DNA of 64,000 nucleotides from Ornithinimicrobium sufpigmenti (GTDB lineage Bacteria > Actinomycetota > Actinomycetes > Actinomycetales > Dermatophilaceae): assembly GCF_004322775.1 (NCBI RefSeq), contig NZ_CP036403.1, positions 62,001 to 126,000 of the forward strand, given 5' to 3'. The translations under genes were made by a program, and so were the position numbers. The notes under the pieces were generated by a model that did no database searches, was not told the origin of the DNA, and saw only the letters and a list, made by a program, of their open reading frames with translations. Below are positions 7,707 to 15,944 of the stretch, piece after piece. Position 1 is the stretch's first letter. The number at the start of each line of letters is the position of its first letter.

Positions 7707-9217
7707 GGGCAGTCCTCCGGCCAGACGACGGCGACGGTGGTGGGGCGGGTCGCGCCGGTGGGGGCACCGGTGGGGGCCGGCGTGCCGGCTGCCCCGCCCA
7801 GGGTGCCGGCGCCGAGGCCAAGACGGTCCAGGAGGGCCTCGGTCAGTGGCCCGGACGCCAGCTCCTCGCGGCCCTCCTCGACGCTGGCCACCGTCACGGC
7901 CTCCACGTCGGCGGGGACGGCGGTGGTGGTGCTCCCGTCGGGAAGCAGGACCAGCGGCGTGCACCCCTGCGCACCGGGCCGCCCGTCGGCGCGGGTCGGT
8001 TCCGGACCGGTGAGGAGGTCACGCAGGTCGGCGACGATGCGGTCGGCCCCGGCGCGGTCGTCCGCGGACAGGGTGCGGCGGACCTGGTCGCGGTAGTAGG
8101 CGGGCAGGGCGTCGACGGCGACGTCGGACTCCTCCTCGACGGTGGACAGCGGGATCGGGCCCAGGTCCTGGGACAGCCCGCGGAAGATCGCCACCTGCCC
8201 GTCCTGCTCGCCCACGTAGTACTGCTGCTGGCTCCAGGTCCACCCGCCCCAGACCGCGACCGCGAGGACCGCGACGACGGACAGGGCCACGAGCGAGCCG
8301 CGCAGGACGCGGGCCAGCCGGCTGGTCTGCTCCTCGGCCAGCACCGGCGGCTCGACGGCGGCGGGCACCCCGCTGGCCTCGCGGCTCAGCTCGGCCGCCT
8401 TCTCGGCGGGCGTCAGCGCGGAGACGCGTTGCACGCCGCGGCGCTCGCTGGCGGCGCCGACCACCTGCGGCTTGGTGGTGCCGTCGCCCGCGGGGACGGC
8501 CTCGGCCACGATGACCGTGACGTTGTCACGGGTGGAGGCCCGCAGCGCCGTCTGGATCAGGCTCTCCGCGATCTCCCCGGGCGTGCGGTCGGCCTCGCCC
8601 AGGATCTCCGCGACGGTGTCCGTGGAGACGTAGTCGGTCAGGCCGTCGCTGCAGATCATCAGCCGGTCGCCGCGGTGCAGCTCGCGCAGGGACAGGTCGG
8701 GCTGGTCCTCGGGCCGTCCGGTGAGGACGCGGGTGACCAGGGAGCGCTGCGGATGGTGCAGCGCCTCGTCGGCGTTGATGCGCTCCTCGTCCAGCAGCTG
8801 CTGGACGAAGGAGTGGTCCTTGGTGATCTGGGTCAGCCGGCCGCCGCGCAGCAGGTAGGCGCGCGAGTCGCCGATGTTGGCGACCGCGAGCTTGGTGCCG
8901 GCGCGCATCATCGCGATGCAGGTGGTGCCCATCCCGTCGGAGTCCGGGTAGACCTCCATCACGTCCGCGAGCCGGCTGTTGGCCTCCTCGATCGCCCGCT
9001 CCAGGATGTCCAGGGAGTCGTCGGCGCCGTGTGCCTCGCCGTCGAGGTGGACCAGCTCGCCGACGACCAACGAGGAGGCGACGTCGCCGGCCGCGTGCCC
9101 GCCCATGCCGTCGCAGAGCACCAGCAGCTCAGGACCGGCGTAGGCCGAGTCCTCGTTGCGGGACTTGCTGCCCAGCCCCACATTGCTGCGGGCGGCGTAT
9201 CGGAGGGCGACGGGCAT
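7703..9217 (-). CDS. pstP: PP2C-family Ser/Thr phosphatase PstP
   Basis: This phosphatase reverses phosphorylation by PknB-type kinases. The 504-residue product has a cytoplasmic PP2C domain (about 1-240) with the metal-binding motifs RNEDS, LCDGMGGHAAGD, NIGDSRAYL, SDGLTDYV and RDNVTVIV. A juxtamembrane segment and one transmembrane helix (around residues 305-325) lead to a roughly 175-residue extracellular domain, the same plan as mycobacterial PstP. The ATG at 9217 sits 3 bases after the fhaB stop. The extracellular part ends in a Gly/Ala/Pro/Thr-rich tail. Confidence 0.95.
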   Translation of the reverse strand: MPVALRYAARSNVGLGSKSRNEDSAYAGPELLVLCDGMGGHAAGDVASSLVVGELVHLDGEAHGADDSLDILERAIEEANSRLADVMEVYPDSDGMGTTCIAMMRAGTKLAVANIGDSRAYLLRGGRLTQITKDHSFVQQLLDEERINADEALHHPQRSLVTRVLTGRPEDQPDLSLRELHRGDRLMICSDGLTDYVSTDTVAEILGEADRTPGEIAESLIQTALRASTRDNVTVIVAEAVPAGDGTTKPQVVGAASERRGVQRVSALTPAEKAAELSREASGVPAAVEPPVLAEEQTSRLARVLRGSLVALSVVAVLAVAVWGGWTWSQQQYYVGEQDGQVAIFRGLSQDLGPIPLSTVEEESDVAVDALPAYYRDQVRRTLSADDRAGADRIVADLRDLLTGPEPTRADGRPGAQGCTPLVLLPDGSTTTAVPADVEAVTVASVEEGREELASGPLTEALLDRLGLGAGTLGGAAGTPAPTGAPTGATRPTTVAVVWPEDCP

Positions 9218-9220
9218 GGG

Positions 9221-9688
9221 TCAGCGGCGCAGCTCGAGGACGGTCTGGCCGATCCGGATCTGGGCGCCCGGGTCCAGGCGGGCCCCCGTGCCGATCTCCT
9301 CGCCGTCCACCACGGTGCCGTTGGTGGAGCCCAGGTCGTCGGCATACCAGGCGTCGGCCCCCGGGTAGATGCGCAGGTGCCGGCCGGAGGCGTAGTCGTC
9401 GGTGAGGACCAGGGAGCACTCGGGGTTGCGGCCGATGAGCACACCGGACTCGTGCAGCGGCACCGAGGTGCCGCGCAGCCGACCCTCCGTCACCACCAGG
9501 TGCGTCGGCGAGTGGCGGCGCTGGCGGGTCTCCGCCCTGGACTCGCGCGGGCGGGCGGGGCCGGCGTTGCGGGACAGCACGCGGGTGCCGTAGAGGTCAC
9601 CGCGCAGCGCGCCCACGACGGAGAAGACGAAGGCCCAGAGCAGGACGACGACACCCAGGCGCAGGAGGTTGAGGGTGAGCTCCCCCAT
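9221..9688 (-). CDS. fhaB: FHA domain protein FhaB (FipA-like)
   Basis: The 155-residue protein has an N-terminal membrane helix (about 5-27) and a C-terminal FHA domain (about 75-155) with the phosphothreonine-binding signature GRNPECS...ASGRHLRIYP...LGSTNGTVVDG. In mycobacteria FhaB/FipA links PknB-family phosphorylation to the division machinery. The ATG shares one base with the fhaA stop (TGATG). Context and domain order make the assignment firm. Confidence 0.93.
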   Translation of the reverse strand: MGELTLNLLRLGVVVLLWAFVFSVVGALRGDLYGTRVLSRNAGPARPRESRAETRQRRHSPTHLVVTEGRLRGTSVPLHESGVLIGRNPECSLVLTDDYASGRHLRIYPGADAWYADDLGSTNGTVVDGEEIGTGARLDPGAQIRIGQTVLELRR

Positions 9689-10533
9689 CAGGTCTCCAGC
9701 TCGACGGTCAGGTGCGTGCGACCCAGGGTGATGCGGTCACCGCGGTGCAGCTCCTCGCTGCCGACCTGCTCGCCGTTGAGGTAGGTGCCGTTGGTGGAGC
9801 CCAGGTCGCGCAGGATCACCTGCAGGTGCGGACCGTCGTGGGTGATGCGGATCTCGGCGTGGCGACGGGAGGCACCCGGGTCGTCGATGACGATCGTGCA
9901 GCTCTCGTCCCGGCCGATCGTCGACACGGCGCCTTTGAGCGGGACCCGGCGCCCGTCGACCTCCAGGGCCACCGGCGAGTGGCCGCTGGGTGCCGGGCGG
10001 CGGGGCCGCTGCACGGGCGCCTCGGTGGTCTGGGCGGGACGACGGTATGCGGCCTCGGCCTCCGCAGGCCTCTCGGCGCGGTCGGCGCTCCCTGCCACCT
10101 GCTGCTCGCGCTCGCGTCGGGGGGCGGGCCGCTCCCGGGGCTCCGGTGCATCGCCGCGCCGGCCGTCCTTGGCGACGGGCCGGACCCGGAAGATGCCGGT
10201 CTCCAGGTCGTCACCGGAGATGAGGCGCACCTCGAACGGGCCCGGTGAGACGTAGCGCTGGGCGTCGGCGTGGTCCTCGGCGGCGGCGACGAGCTCGTCG
10301 GTGAGGGCCCGGTCGTAGGAGGAGAGCCGCTCGTAGTCGGTGTCGGCCAGCTCGATGGTGAAGACGTTGGGGACCATGGTGCGGCCGGGCCCGAGGACGG
10401 CGGCGCGGTCGTCCATCGACTTGCGCATGGCAGAGGCGATCTCGACGGGCTGCACCTCGGCCTTGAAGATCCGCGCGAAGGGTTGCTTGACGGCACGCTC
10501 GAGCCGACGTTCGAGCTTGTCGAAGACTCCCAC
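9688..10533 (-). CDS. fhaA: FhaA: DUF3662 plus FHA domain protein
   Basis: The 281-residue protein has an N-terminal DUF3662/FhaA domain (FDKLERRLERAVKQPFARIF...QPVEIASAMRKSMDD, about 1-120), a charged disordered linker, and a C-terminal FHA domain (about 190-281) with GRDESC...ASRRHAEIRI...LGSTNGTYLNG. FhaA is phosphorylated by PknB and recruits partners such as MviN. The GTG start at 10533 is chosen because AGGAGG lies 7 bases upstream and because the family begins VFDKLERRL. It is the first gene of the six-gene phosphosignalling operon, so the operon promoter should lie between here and the tRNA gene. Confidence 0.92.
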   Translation of the reverse strand: MGVFDKLERRLERAVKQPFARIFKAEVQPVEIASAMRKSMDDRAAVLGPGRTMVPNVFTIELADTDYERLSSYDRALTDELVAAAEDHADAQRYVSPGPFEVRLISGDDLETGIFRVRPVAKDGRRGDAPEPRERPAPRREREQQVAGSADRAERPAEAEAAYRRPAQTTEAPVQRPRRPAPSGHSPVALEVDGRRVPLKGAVSTIGRDESCTIVIDDPGASRRHAEIRITHDGPHLQVILRDLGSTNGTYLNGEQVGSEELHRGDRITLGRTHLTVELET

Positions 10534-10664
10534 GGCCGTTCCTCCTGTGCTGGTGGCAACCGGCAGGACGTCACTCCTGCCCCATGGATCGTACTGTCCG
10601 GGACTGGCAGAAGGCTGGACCTTCCGGTTCCGCGCGAGGGCCGGACCTGGGGGCGATCGGGGAT

Positions 10665-10694
10665 TTCGGGGGCGGACCGGCGCCGTGCTAATGT
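10665..10694 (+). promoter_or_regulatory. Candidate tRNA-Leu promoter
   Basis: TTTCGG (10665-10670) and TAATGT (10689-10694) are separated by 18 bases and end 12 bases before the tRNA. TAATGT fits the actinobacterial TANNNT -10 element. The -35 match is weak. Confidence 0.4.
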
Positions 10695-10706
10695 CGTACG
10701 GCACTC

Positions 10707-10790
10707 GCGCGAGTGGCGGAATAGGCAGACGCGCACGGTTCAGGTCCGTGTGTCCGAAAGGACGTGGGGGTTCAACTCCCCCCTCGCGCA
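10707..10790 (+). tRNA. tRNA-Leu (anticodon CAG)
   Basis: The 84-base gene folds into a full class II cloverleaf. The acceptor stem is GCGCGAG paired with CTCGCGC, the anticodon stem is CACGG/CCGTG with loop TTCAGGT (anticodon CAG), a long variable arm TCC-GAAA-GGA follows, and the T-arm is GGGGG-TTCAACT-CCCCC. The discriminator is A and CCA is not encoded. It reads CUG, the dominant Leu codon in this genome. Confidence 0.96.
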
Positions 10791-10807
10791 CGTAGCGGTC
10801 GCAGGCG

Positions 10808-10841
10808 AAGGTCCCGGTCAGAGCACTCTGACCGGGACCTT
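10808..10841. terminator. Strong hairpin terminator after tRNA-Leu
   Basis: AAGGTCCCGGTCAGAG pairs with its exact complement across a 2-base centre, a 16-bp stem flanked by short A and T runs. It lies between tRNA-Leu (+) and the SRPBCC gene (-) and probably stops transcription from both sides. Confidence 0.8.
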
Positions 10842-10877
10842 TCCGCTTCCCCGACGGCGACGCCGCCGTCGGCCGGC

Positions 10878-11375
10878 TCAGGCCGGGGCTGAGGCGGCCA
10901 GGAAGTCGTCGATCTGGTTGATCGAGGAGGTCGCGCCCTCCTCGACGCCCATCGCTAGCACCTGCTCGAGCCCTTCGGCGGTGGCGTACACGGAGGTGAA
11001 CACCACGCGGGTGCCGCCGTCGACGGCCTCGAAGGAGTAGGTGTTCTCCGAGACCGGCATGTCCGCCAGCGGCCGCAGGTCCGCGTCGGCGAAGCCGTCG
11101 TGGAAGCGGAAGCTGTGCGGCTCGTCCACCTCGGTGATCTCCCACCAGCCACCGAAGCGATGTCCCTCCGGGCTGGTCATGTAGTAGGTCATCCGCCCGC
11201 CGGGGGTGAGGTCGTGGTCGACGAAGGTGGCCGGGAACTGCGGCGGCCCCCAGACCTGCTCCAGCTGGCGTGGGTCGGCATACAGGGCCCAGATCCGCTC
11301 GGGCGGGGCCGCGAACTGGGCGGTGATGGTGATGGTGCGGGTGTCGATGTCCTTGGTGACGTCGATGACAGGCAT
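10878..11375 (-). CDS. SRPBCC (AHSA1-like) domain protein
   Basis: The 165-residue protein belongs to the START/SRPBCC fold, AHSA1 subgroup, a hydrophobic-cavity ligand-binding fold. The family pattern is visible in FAAPPERIWALYADPRQLEQVWGP near the N-terminus and FHDGFAD...TRVVFTSVYAT near the C-terminus. Genes of this type are very often the second gene of an operon with an ArsR-family repressor, as here, with a single base between the ArsR stop and this ATG. A GGAGGAGAA ribosome site sits inside the ArsR end. The ligand is unknown. Confidence 0.85.
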   Translation of the reverse strand: MPVIDVTKDIDTRTITITAQFAAPPERIWALYADPRQLEQVWGPPQFPATFVDHDLTPGGRMTYYMTSPEGHRFGGWWEITEVDEPHSFRFHDGFADADLRPLADMPVSENTYSFEAVDGGTRVVFTSVYATAEGLEQVLAMGVEEGATSSINQIDDFLAASAPA

Positions 11376-11376
11376 G

Positions 11377-11703
11377 TCAGTTCTCCTCCAGGAGTGCGTC
11401 GATGCGGTCGATGCGACCGCGCCAGATGTCCTCGAGCTCGGCGAGCATCGAGACGACGGAGCGGACGGCCTGCACGTCGCCGCTGGCCAGCTGCTGCCGG
11501 CCGTCGCGACGCTTGGTGATCAGGCCGGCCCGTTCGAGCACGGCGACGTGCTTCTGCACCGCGGCGAAGCTCATCTCGTAGTTCGCCGCCAGGTCGGAGA
11601 CCGAGTGCTCACCCGCCAGCACCCGGCGCAGGATGTCGCGCCGCGTGCGGTCGGCCAGCGCCTGGAACATCGCGTCCGCGCGCTGCTCCTCGGTCCCGTC
11701 CAC
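11377..11703 (-). CDS. ArsR-family winged-helix repressor
   Basis: The 108-residue protein has an ArsR winged helix (FQALADRTRRDILRRVL...SVSDLAANYEMSFAAVQKHVAVLERAGLI) with no obvious metal-binding cysteines, so it likely responds to another signal, as do other ArsR proteins paired with SRPBCC genes. The GTG at 11703 is taken as start because it gives the usual N-terminus (DGTEEQRADAMFQAL). The frame is open to a TTG at 11718, but that lies inside the palindromic operator. It probably represses its own two-gene operon. Confidence 0.85.
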   Translation of the reverse strand: MDGTEEQRADAMFQALADRTRRDILRRVLAGEHSVSDLAANYEMSFAAVQKHVAVLERAGLITKRRDGRQQLASGDVQAVRSVVSMLAELEDIWRGRIDRIDALLEEN

Positions 11704-11709
11704 GGAGCA

Positions 11710-11735
11710 AACATACAACCAGTTGGTTGTATGTT
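11710..11735. promoter_or_regulatory. ArsR operator palindrome
   Basis: AACATACAACC and its exact complement flank a 4-base centre (AGTT), just upstream of the ArsR GTG. An 11-bp-arm inverted repeat placed over the expected promoter of an autoregulated ArsR operon is most simply its own binding site. The local AT content is well above background. Confidence 0.65.
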
Positions 11736-11761
11736 GTCAAGTGCCGGGGACAGTGGGGGGC

Positions 11762-13516
11762 TCACCCCGGGCAGGTGTCCCCCGCCGGGCTGCCCGCCAG
11801 CCGCTGCGTCGTCCACGTCAGCAGCTCCTCCATGGCCGGCGAGTCGGCTGCGACGAGCGAGAGGTGGTCCCGGCCGGGGTAGGTCCGGTAGTCGACCTCC
11901 TGCCCCTCGGCGCAGCGACCGGTCACGTAGGCCTCCTGCGCGGCGGGGGTGATGAGAGTGTCTGCCTCGCCCTGCGCCACCAGCAGTGGTGCCTCGACGC
12001 GCCCCGTCGGCACGTTCTGCTCCAGCCGTGCGCCGAACGGTCCCGTGGTGGGGTCCCGGTCCCAGATCGGCCGGTCGAGGAGCAGCGACTGACCCAGCGA
12101 GACGAGCACGCCGCGGTCGGGCAGGCAGCGCTGCGCCATCTCGCGTGCCAGCAGCTGCGCGCCTGGACGCACATAGTCCTCGTAGCGGACCTCCGGGTAG
12201 ACGGAGGTGTACGCCTGCACCACGTAGACGGCGAACAGCGCCCCCACGGGCGACTGCTCGATCACCTGGACCAGCGCCTGGAGGTTGCTGGCGGGCGCCA
12301 GGGCTGCGACGCCGTCGATCGACAGCTCGGGCGCGTAGTCGGGGGCCAGGATCCCGGTCCACAGCGCCGCGTGGCCACCCTGCGAGTGTCCCCAGACGAC
12401 CGTGGTGTCGGCCAGGACGGGGCCCTCCAGCTGCTGCGCCGCCCGCACCGAGTCCAGCACCGACCGGCCCTCGCCCTGGCCGATGACGTACGGGTGCGGG
12501 CCCTCGGTGCCCAGGCCGACGTAGTCGGTCGCGACCACGGTCCATCCGCGCTCGAGCATCTCCTCCAGGACGAAGAGCGCGCCCGCCTCGAACGGCTCGT
12601 CGAGCAACGACGGTGCACACCCCGGTGCCCAGCCGGTGGTGCCGTGCGCCCAGGCGATGACGGGGCTCGCACCGGGCTGCTCCCGTCCGGTCACGACCAA
12701 CCCGCTCGCCACCGCCGGTATGCCGTCCTCCCGGGTGGTCGTGTAGAGGATCCGCCACGCGGACGCCCCGTCCGGCACGCCGGTGACGAAGGGCTCGGCG
12801 GCCAGGAGCTGTCCCGGCTGCGCCGGGACCTCCTCGGGCGCTGAGTAGAAGGCGTCCGGTCGCGGGTGACCCAGCTGGACCAGCACCCCGACGACGGCGA
12901 GCGCCATGGCTCCGGTGACGGCGAGGACGGCGCGCGTGAGCCGCCGGTGCGGTGAGGTGGGGCGCGGTCTCCCGGGGCGATGGCTGCGGTGGGTGCGGTG
13001 GGTGTTCTTGGCGCCGCGCACCAGGTGCAGGCCGAGCAGCACGAGCCGCAGGCCGAACGCGACCGCGACGACGAGCAGCGCCACGTCCCGCCAGGCCAGG
13101 GCCAGGATCCCGACCACGGTGAGCGCCAGGCCGGTCAGGGCGGCGGCCCAGCGGTCCTCGCCGGTGGAGCGGAGTCCCTCGACCATGCCCAGCACGCCGT
13201 CGACGACGAGCGCCGCCGCCACCACGAGGGTGAGCACCCCCAGCCCGAGGCCCGGCCAGAGCAGGAGGCTCAGGGCGGCGAGCAGCTGCACCAGGCCGTG
13301 CAGCGGTCCCCAGGGACGGTGACCGCGGGCAAGCTCACCGAGACCCGAGAGGAGCAGGCCACCCACCAGGAGGATCACCAGGGCAGCCAGGGAGCGGAAG
13401 GGCCGTACGGCCAGGACCAGCCCGAGGAGCACCAGGGCCGCCCCGAGCACCGTCACCAGCCATCGAGGGACCCGTCCGGTCAGACCACCCGCACCGGCCA
13501 GCACCTGCCGCGCCAT
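11762..13516 (-). CDS. DUF308/HdeD-like membrane domain fused to secretory lipase
   Basis: The 584-residue protein has about six transmembrane helices (residues 15-165) resembling the HdeD/DUF308 family. A seventh hydrophobic segment (about 195-215) follows, then an alpha/beta-hydrolase domain of the secretory-lipase type: oxyanion region AWAHGTTGWAPGC, nucleophile elbow GHSQGG, an Asp in GEADTLITP and a His in GRDHLSL. The hydrolase should face outside and act on esters or lipids at the membrane. Family lipases are normally secreted alone, so the six-helix domain is an unusual anchor. No frameshift or internal stop is seen. Confidence 0.78.
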   Translation of the reverse strand: MARQVLAGAGGLTGRVPRWLVTVLGAALVLLGLVLAVRPFRSLAALVILLVGGLLLSGLGELARGHRPWGPLHGLVQLLAALSLLLWPGLGLGVLTLVVAAALVVDGVLGMVEGLRSTGEDRWAAALTGLALTVVGILALAWRDVALLVVAVAFGLRLVLLGLHLVRGAKNTHRTHRSHRPGRPRPTSPHRRLTRAVLAVTGAMALAVVGVLVQLGHPRPDAFYSAPEEVPAQPGQLLAAEPFVTGVPDGASAWRILYTTTREDGIPAVASGLVVTGREQPGASPVIAWAHGTTGWAPGCAPSLLDEPFEAGALFVLEEMLERGWTVVATDYVGLGTEGPHPYVIGQGEGRSVLDSVRAAQQLEGPVLADTTVVWGHSQGGHAALWTGILAPDYAPELSIDGVAALAPASNLQALVQVIEQSPVGALFAVYVVQAYTSVYPEVRYEDYVRPGAQLLAREMAQRCLPDRGVLVSLGQSLLLDRPIWDRDPTTGPFGARLEQNVPTGRVEAPLLVAQGEADTLITPAAQEAYVTGRCAEGQEVDYRTYPGRDHLSLVAADSPAMEELLTWTTQRLAGSPAGDTCPG

Positions 13517-13538
13517 GCGGGCACTCTAGACCCCGGTG

Positions 13539-14324
13539 TTAGAGCTGCGCGGGACCGCCCGGGGTGGCCCCGTCGGTGCCGTCGCCGGCCGCGGCGCGGG
13601 CCTCCGCCTGCTTGGACAGGTTGCGCAGCATGGATCCGGCCAGCAGGTTGAAGGCGGCGAAGCCGGCGATCAGCCAGACGAACCAGCCCGTCTCCCCGGC
13701 GGAGAAGCGCATGAACGCGAAGACCGCCAGGATGGCGCCGAGCACGATGTAGAGGATCGACCGGCGGCGCAGCATGGCCGGGTCCATCTGCTGCAGCGCG
13801 GCCGCACCGGCGGGGGCGCCTCCCGCCGGACCGACGGCCGTCTCGCCGGCGGTGACGCTCGCCGGCGCGCCGGGGGCGGCGAAGGCGAGGTCGTCGGGGC
13901 TCAGCCCCTCCTCCTCGATGAGCCCGTCGAAGGAGCGGCCGGTCTGCGGGTCGTAGGCTTCGTAGCCGGTCTCCGTGGCCACGATCCGCACGGCCCGGCG
14001 GACCTGGTCGAGGAAGTGCGCCCGGTCCTCACGCGCCCGCACCGGGAACGACACCGAGGCCGAGCGGTCGTAGAGCTCGACCTGCAGCCCACTCTCCGGC
14101 GCGGTGAGCTCACCGAAGACGTCACCGTCGGTCTCCTCCGCGACCCAGACCTCCACCGGTTCGGTGAGGTGCTCGCGCAGCCGCGCCTCGATCCGGCGGA
14201 AGGTGGCCACGCCCGCCTCGAGGGCCGCCTCGTCGATCGGTGGGCCGTCCTGCTCGTCGGCAGCGACGACGTCGGCCCAGGTCTGGCCGGGCGTGCGCGG
14301 GTAGAGGGCGATGTCGTACGTCAT
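13539..14324 (-). CDS. Hypothetical protein with C-terminal two-helix membrane domain
   Basis: I do not recognise this 261-residue protein. Residues 1-130 are soluble and acidic (TYDIALYPRTPGQTWADVV at the N-terminus; ETGYEAYDPQTGRSFD later). An Ala/Gly/Pro linker follows, then two transmembrane helices (about 195-215 and 218-238) and a charged, Gly-rich tail. The ATG at 14324 is chosen because GGGGGT precedes it and the preceding in-frame sequence runs into the MarR gene. It is the same strand as the lipase fusion and MarR genes. Confidence 0.7.
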   Translation of the reverse strand: MTYDIALYPRTPGQTWADVVAADEQDGPPIDEAALEAGVATFRRIEARLREHLTEPVEVWVAEETDGDVFGELTAPESGLQVELYDRSASVSFPVRAREDRAHFLDQVRRAVRIVATETGYEAYDPQTGRSFDGLIEEEGLSPDDLAFAAPGAPASVTAGETAVGPAGGAPAGAAALQQMDPAMLRRRSILYIVLGAILAVFAFMRFSAGETGWFVWLIAGFAAFNLLAGSMLRNLSKQAEARAAAGDGTDGATPGGPAQL

Positions 14325-14367
14325 ACCCCCATCCTGCCTGGGCCCTGCGCGAACGCCCCAAAGAGTC

Positions 14368-14796
14368 TCAGCGGAACGGGTCGGTGATCTCGCGCAACGA
14401 GGCCAGTGCCTGGTGCAGCGCGTCCATCTGCTCCGGACCCAGGTGCGTGGCCCACTCCGCCTCCAGCTGCTCCTCCATCTCGCGCGCGGCGACACGGACG
14501 GCCTCCCCGCGAGGACCGAGCACGATGCGGCGCGCGCGGGCGTCGAGCGGGTCCGGCCGGCGCTCGACATACCCGGCCTTCTCCAGCTGGTCGACGAGGA
14601 ATCCGGCGGTCTGCTTGGTGACCTGCGCGGCTGCGGCGAGGGAGGTGAGCCGGCTGCCGTCGTCGTCCAGGCGGGCGGCGATCCGCAGCTGCGCCAGGGT
14701 CAGGTCGGTGAAGCCCCGGTCGTGCAGATGGCCCAGGATGCGCTGCTCCGCGTGGCGGTAGGAGACGAACATCAGCATCGGTATGCCGACCGGCAC
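14368..14796 (-). CDS. MarR-family transcriptional regulator
   Basis: The 142-residue protein has a MarR winged helix (LTLAQLRIAARLDDDGSRLTSLAAAAQVTKQTAGFLVDQLEKAGYVERRPDP, split by the usual helices) with the wing arginines DARARRIVL. GTG 14796 is chosen as start because GGGGG precedes it at 6 bases; the reading is open 39 bases further upstream, into the operator. It faces the DinB-like gene across a promoter region with two related palindromes and is probably a repressor of itself and that neighbour. The ligand is unknown. Confidence 0.85.
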   Translation of the reverse strand: MPVGIPMLMFVSYRHAEQRILGHLHDRGFTDLTLAQLRIAARLDDDGSRLTSLAAAAQVTKQTAGFLVDQLEKAGYVERRPDPLDARARRIVLGPRGEAVRVAAREMEEQLEAEWATHLGPEQMDALHQALASLREITDPFR

Positions 14797-14816
14797 GGTA
14801 CCCCCTTGACAGGAAA

Positions 14817-14861
14817 GGTCAGAGAGTCTGACCATAGGAGAAGTAGTCAGAGAATCTTACC
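14817..14861. promoter_or_regulatory. Paired MarR operators
   Basis: A perfect inverted repeat GGTCAGA-GAG-TCTGACC (14817-14833) is followed 28 bases later by a near copy, AGTCAGAGAATCTTACC (14845-14861). They fill the gap between divergent marR and the DinB-like gene. The first copy overlaps a possible -10 (TATGGT on the - strand) for marR. Confidence 0.6.
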
Positions 14862-14876
14862 AAAGGAGCGGGTGTG

Positions 14877-15503
14877 ATGGACCGGGAGCAGCTCTGGGAC
14901 ACCATCGTCGGGGAGCGCCAGGCGCTGGCGGCCGAGCTGGCCACGCTCACCGAGCAGGAGTGGGCCACGCCCTCGCTCTGCGCCGGCTGGACGGTCAAGG
15001 ACGTCGCCGCCCACGTGATCTCCTCCCCCCAGCTGACCTGGCGGGAGATGGGCCGGTTCGCGCCAGGCATGGCCCGCTACGGCTACAACGGCGCGATCCT
15101 GCGCGACGGTCTGCGCAGGGGCAGGGTCCCCACCGCGCAGCTGCTCGCCGACTACGCGCAGTGGGCGTCGGTGCGGCGAGGCCCGGCCACGGTCACCGAT
15201 GTGGAGCCGCTCATCGACGTGCTCGTGCACACGCAGGACATCCTGCGTCCGCTGGGGCGCCGGCACCCGATGCCGGTGGAGGCCGTGCCGGTCGCCGCCC
15301 GTCGGGCCAGGCTGCTCGCCGGCCTGCTGGGGGCCGGACCGGTCCGCCGGCTCCGCCTCGTGGCCACCGACGTGGACTGGGCGTTGGGTCCCGAGCAGGG
15401 CCAGCGGGTCGAGGGAGCTGCGGAGGAGCTGCTCATGCTGCTCTGCGGGCGTCCTGCCGAGGTGTCCCCGAGCCTGTCGCGGGCGCGGTCTGACCTGCCA
15501 TGA
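14877..15503 (+). CDS. DinB-like / maleylpyruvate isomerase family (mycothiol-dependent) protein
   Basis: The 208-residue protein matches the TIGR03083-type actinobacterial family, four-helix DinB-like proteins related to mycothiol-dependent maleylpyruvate isomerase. Typical features are LCAGWTVKDVAAHVISSP, with a metal-ligand His, and DVLVHTQDILRPLGR, with the second His. AAAGGAG lies 9 bases before ATG 14877; the adjacent GTG 14874 is an equally possible start. Divergence from MarR with shared operators suggests it is induced by a small molecule, perhaps for mycothiol-linked detoxification. The substrate is unknown. Confidence 0.78.
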   Translation: MDREQLWDTIVGERQALAAELATLTEQEWATPSLCAGWTVKDVAAHVISSPQLTWREMGRFAPGMARYGYNGAILRDGLRRGRVPTAQLLADYAQWASVRRGPATVTDVEPLIDVLVHTQDILRPLGRRHPMPVEAVPVAARRARLLAGLLGAGPVRRLRLVATDVDWALGPEQGQRVEGAAEELLMLLCGRPAEVSPSLSRARSDLP

Positions 15504-15510
15504 TCTGTGC

Positions 15511-15900
15511 ATGCGCAATGTGCTCGGCGGCGAGCTGCAGGACTGCGGCACCGACCCGATGACCGGGTTCACCCGCTCGGGCCGGTGCGAGGTCACGCCG
15601 GACGACCTCGGGGTGCACGGCGTGTGCGCGGTGATGACCGAGGAGTTCCTGCAGCATCAGCTGGGCGTGGGCAACGACCTGGTGACGCCCCGCCCGATGT
15701 GGTCCTTCCCCGGCCTGCAGCCCGGTGACCGGTGGTGCGTCGTCGCGGTCCGGTGGCTGCAGGCGCAGCGGGCGGGTTGCGCTGCTCCGGTGGTGCTCGC
15801 GTGCACGCACGAGTCGGTGCTCGAGGTCGTGCCGCTGACGCTGCTGCAGCAGCACGCCGTCGACGTGCCCGACGACGTCTCGGGGTTGACGCACGGCTGA
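15511..15900 (+). CDS. DUF2237 family protein
   Basis: The 129-residue protein begins NVLGGELQDCGTDPMTGF and continues through DDLGVHGVCAVMTEEFL and NDLVTPRPMWSFPGLQPGDRWC, the conserved core of DUF2237, at the normal single-domain length. Function is unknown in the family. Conserved cysteines (CGTD, GVCAV, RWC) suggest metal or redox chemistry, but that is inference. The ATG at 15511 lies 7 bases after the previous stop with no clear ribosome site. Confidence 0.85.
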   Translation: MRNVLGGELQDCGTDPMTGFTRSGRCEVTPDDLGVHGVCAVMTEEFLQHQLGVGNDLVTPRPMWSFPGLQPGDRWCVVAVRWLQAQRAGCAAPVVLACTHESVLEVVPLTLLQQHAVDVPDDVSGLTHG

Positions 15901-15944
15901 GCCCGGCCACCCGGGCCGGCACGCAGCATGCCTACCATCGCCGG

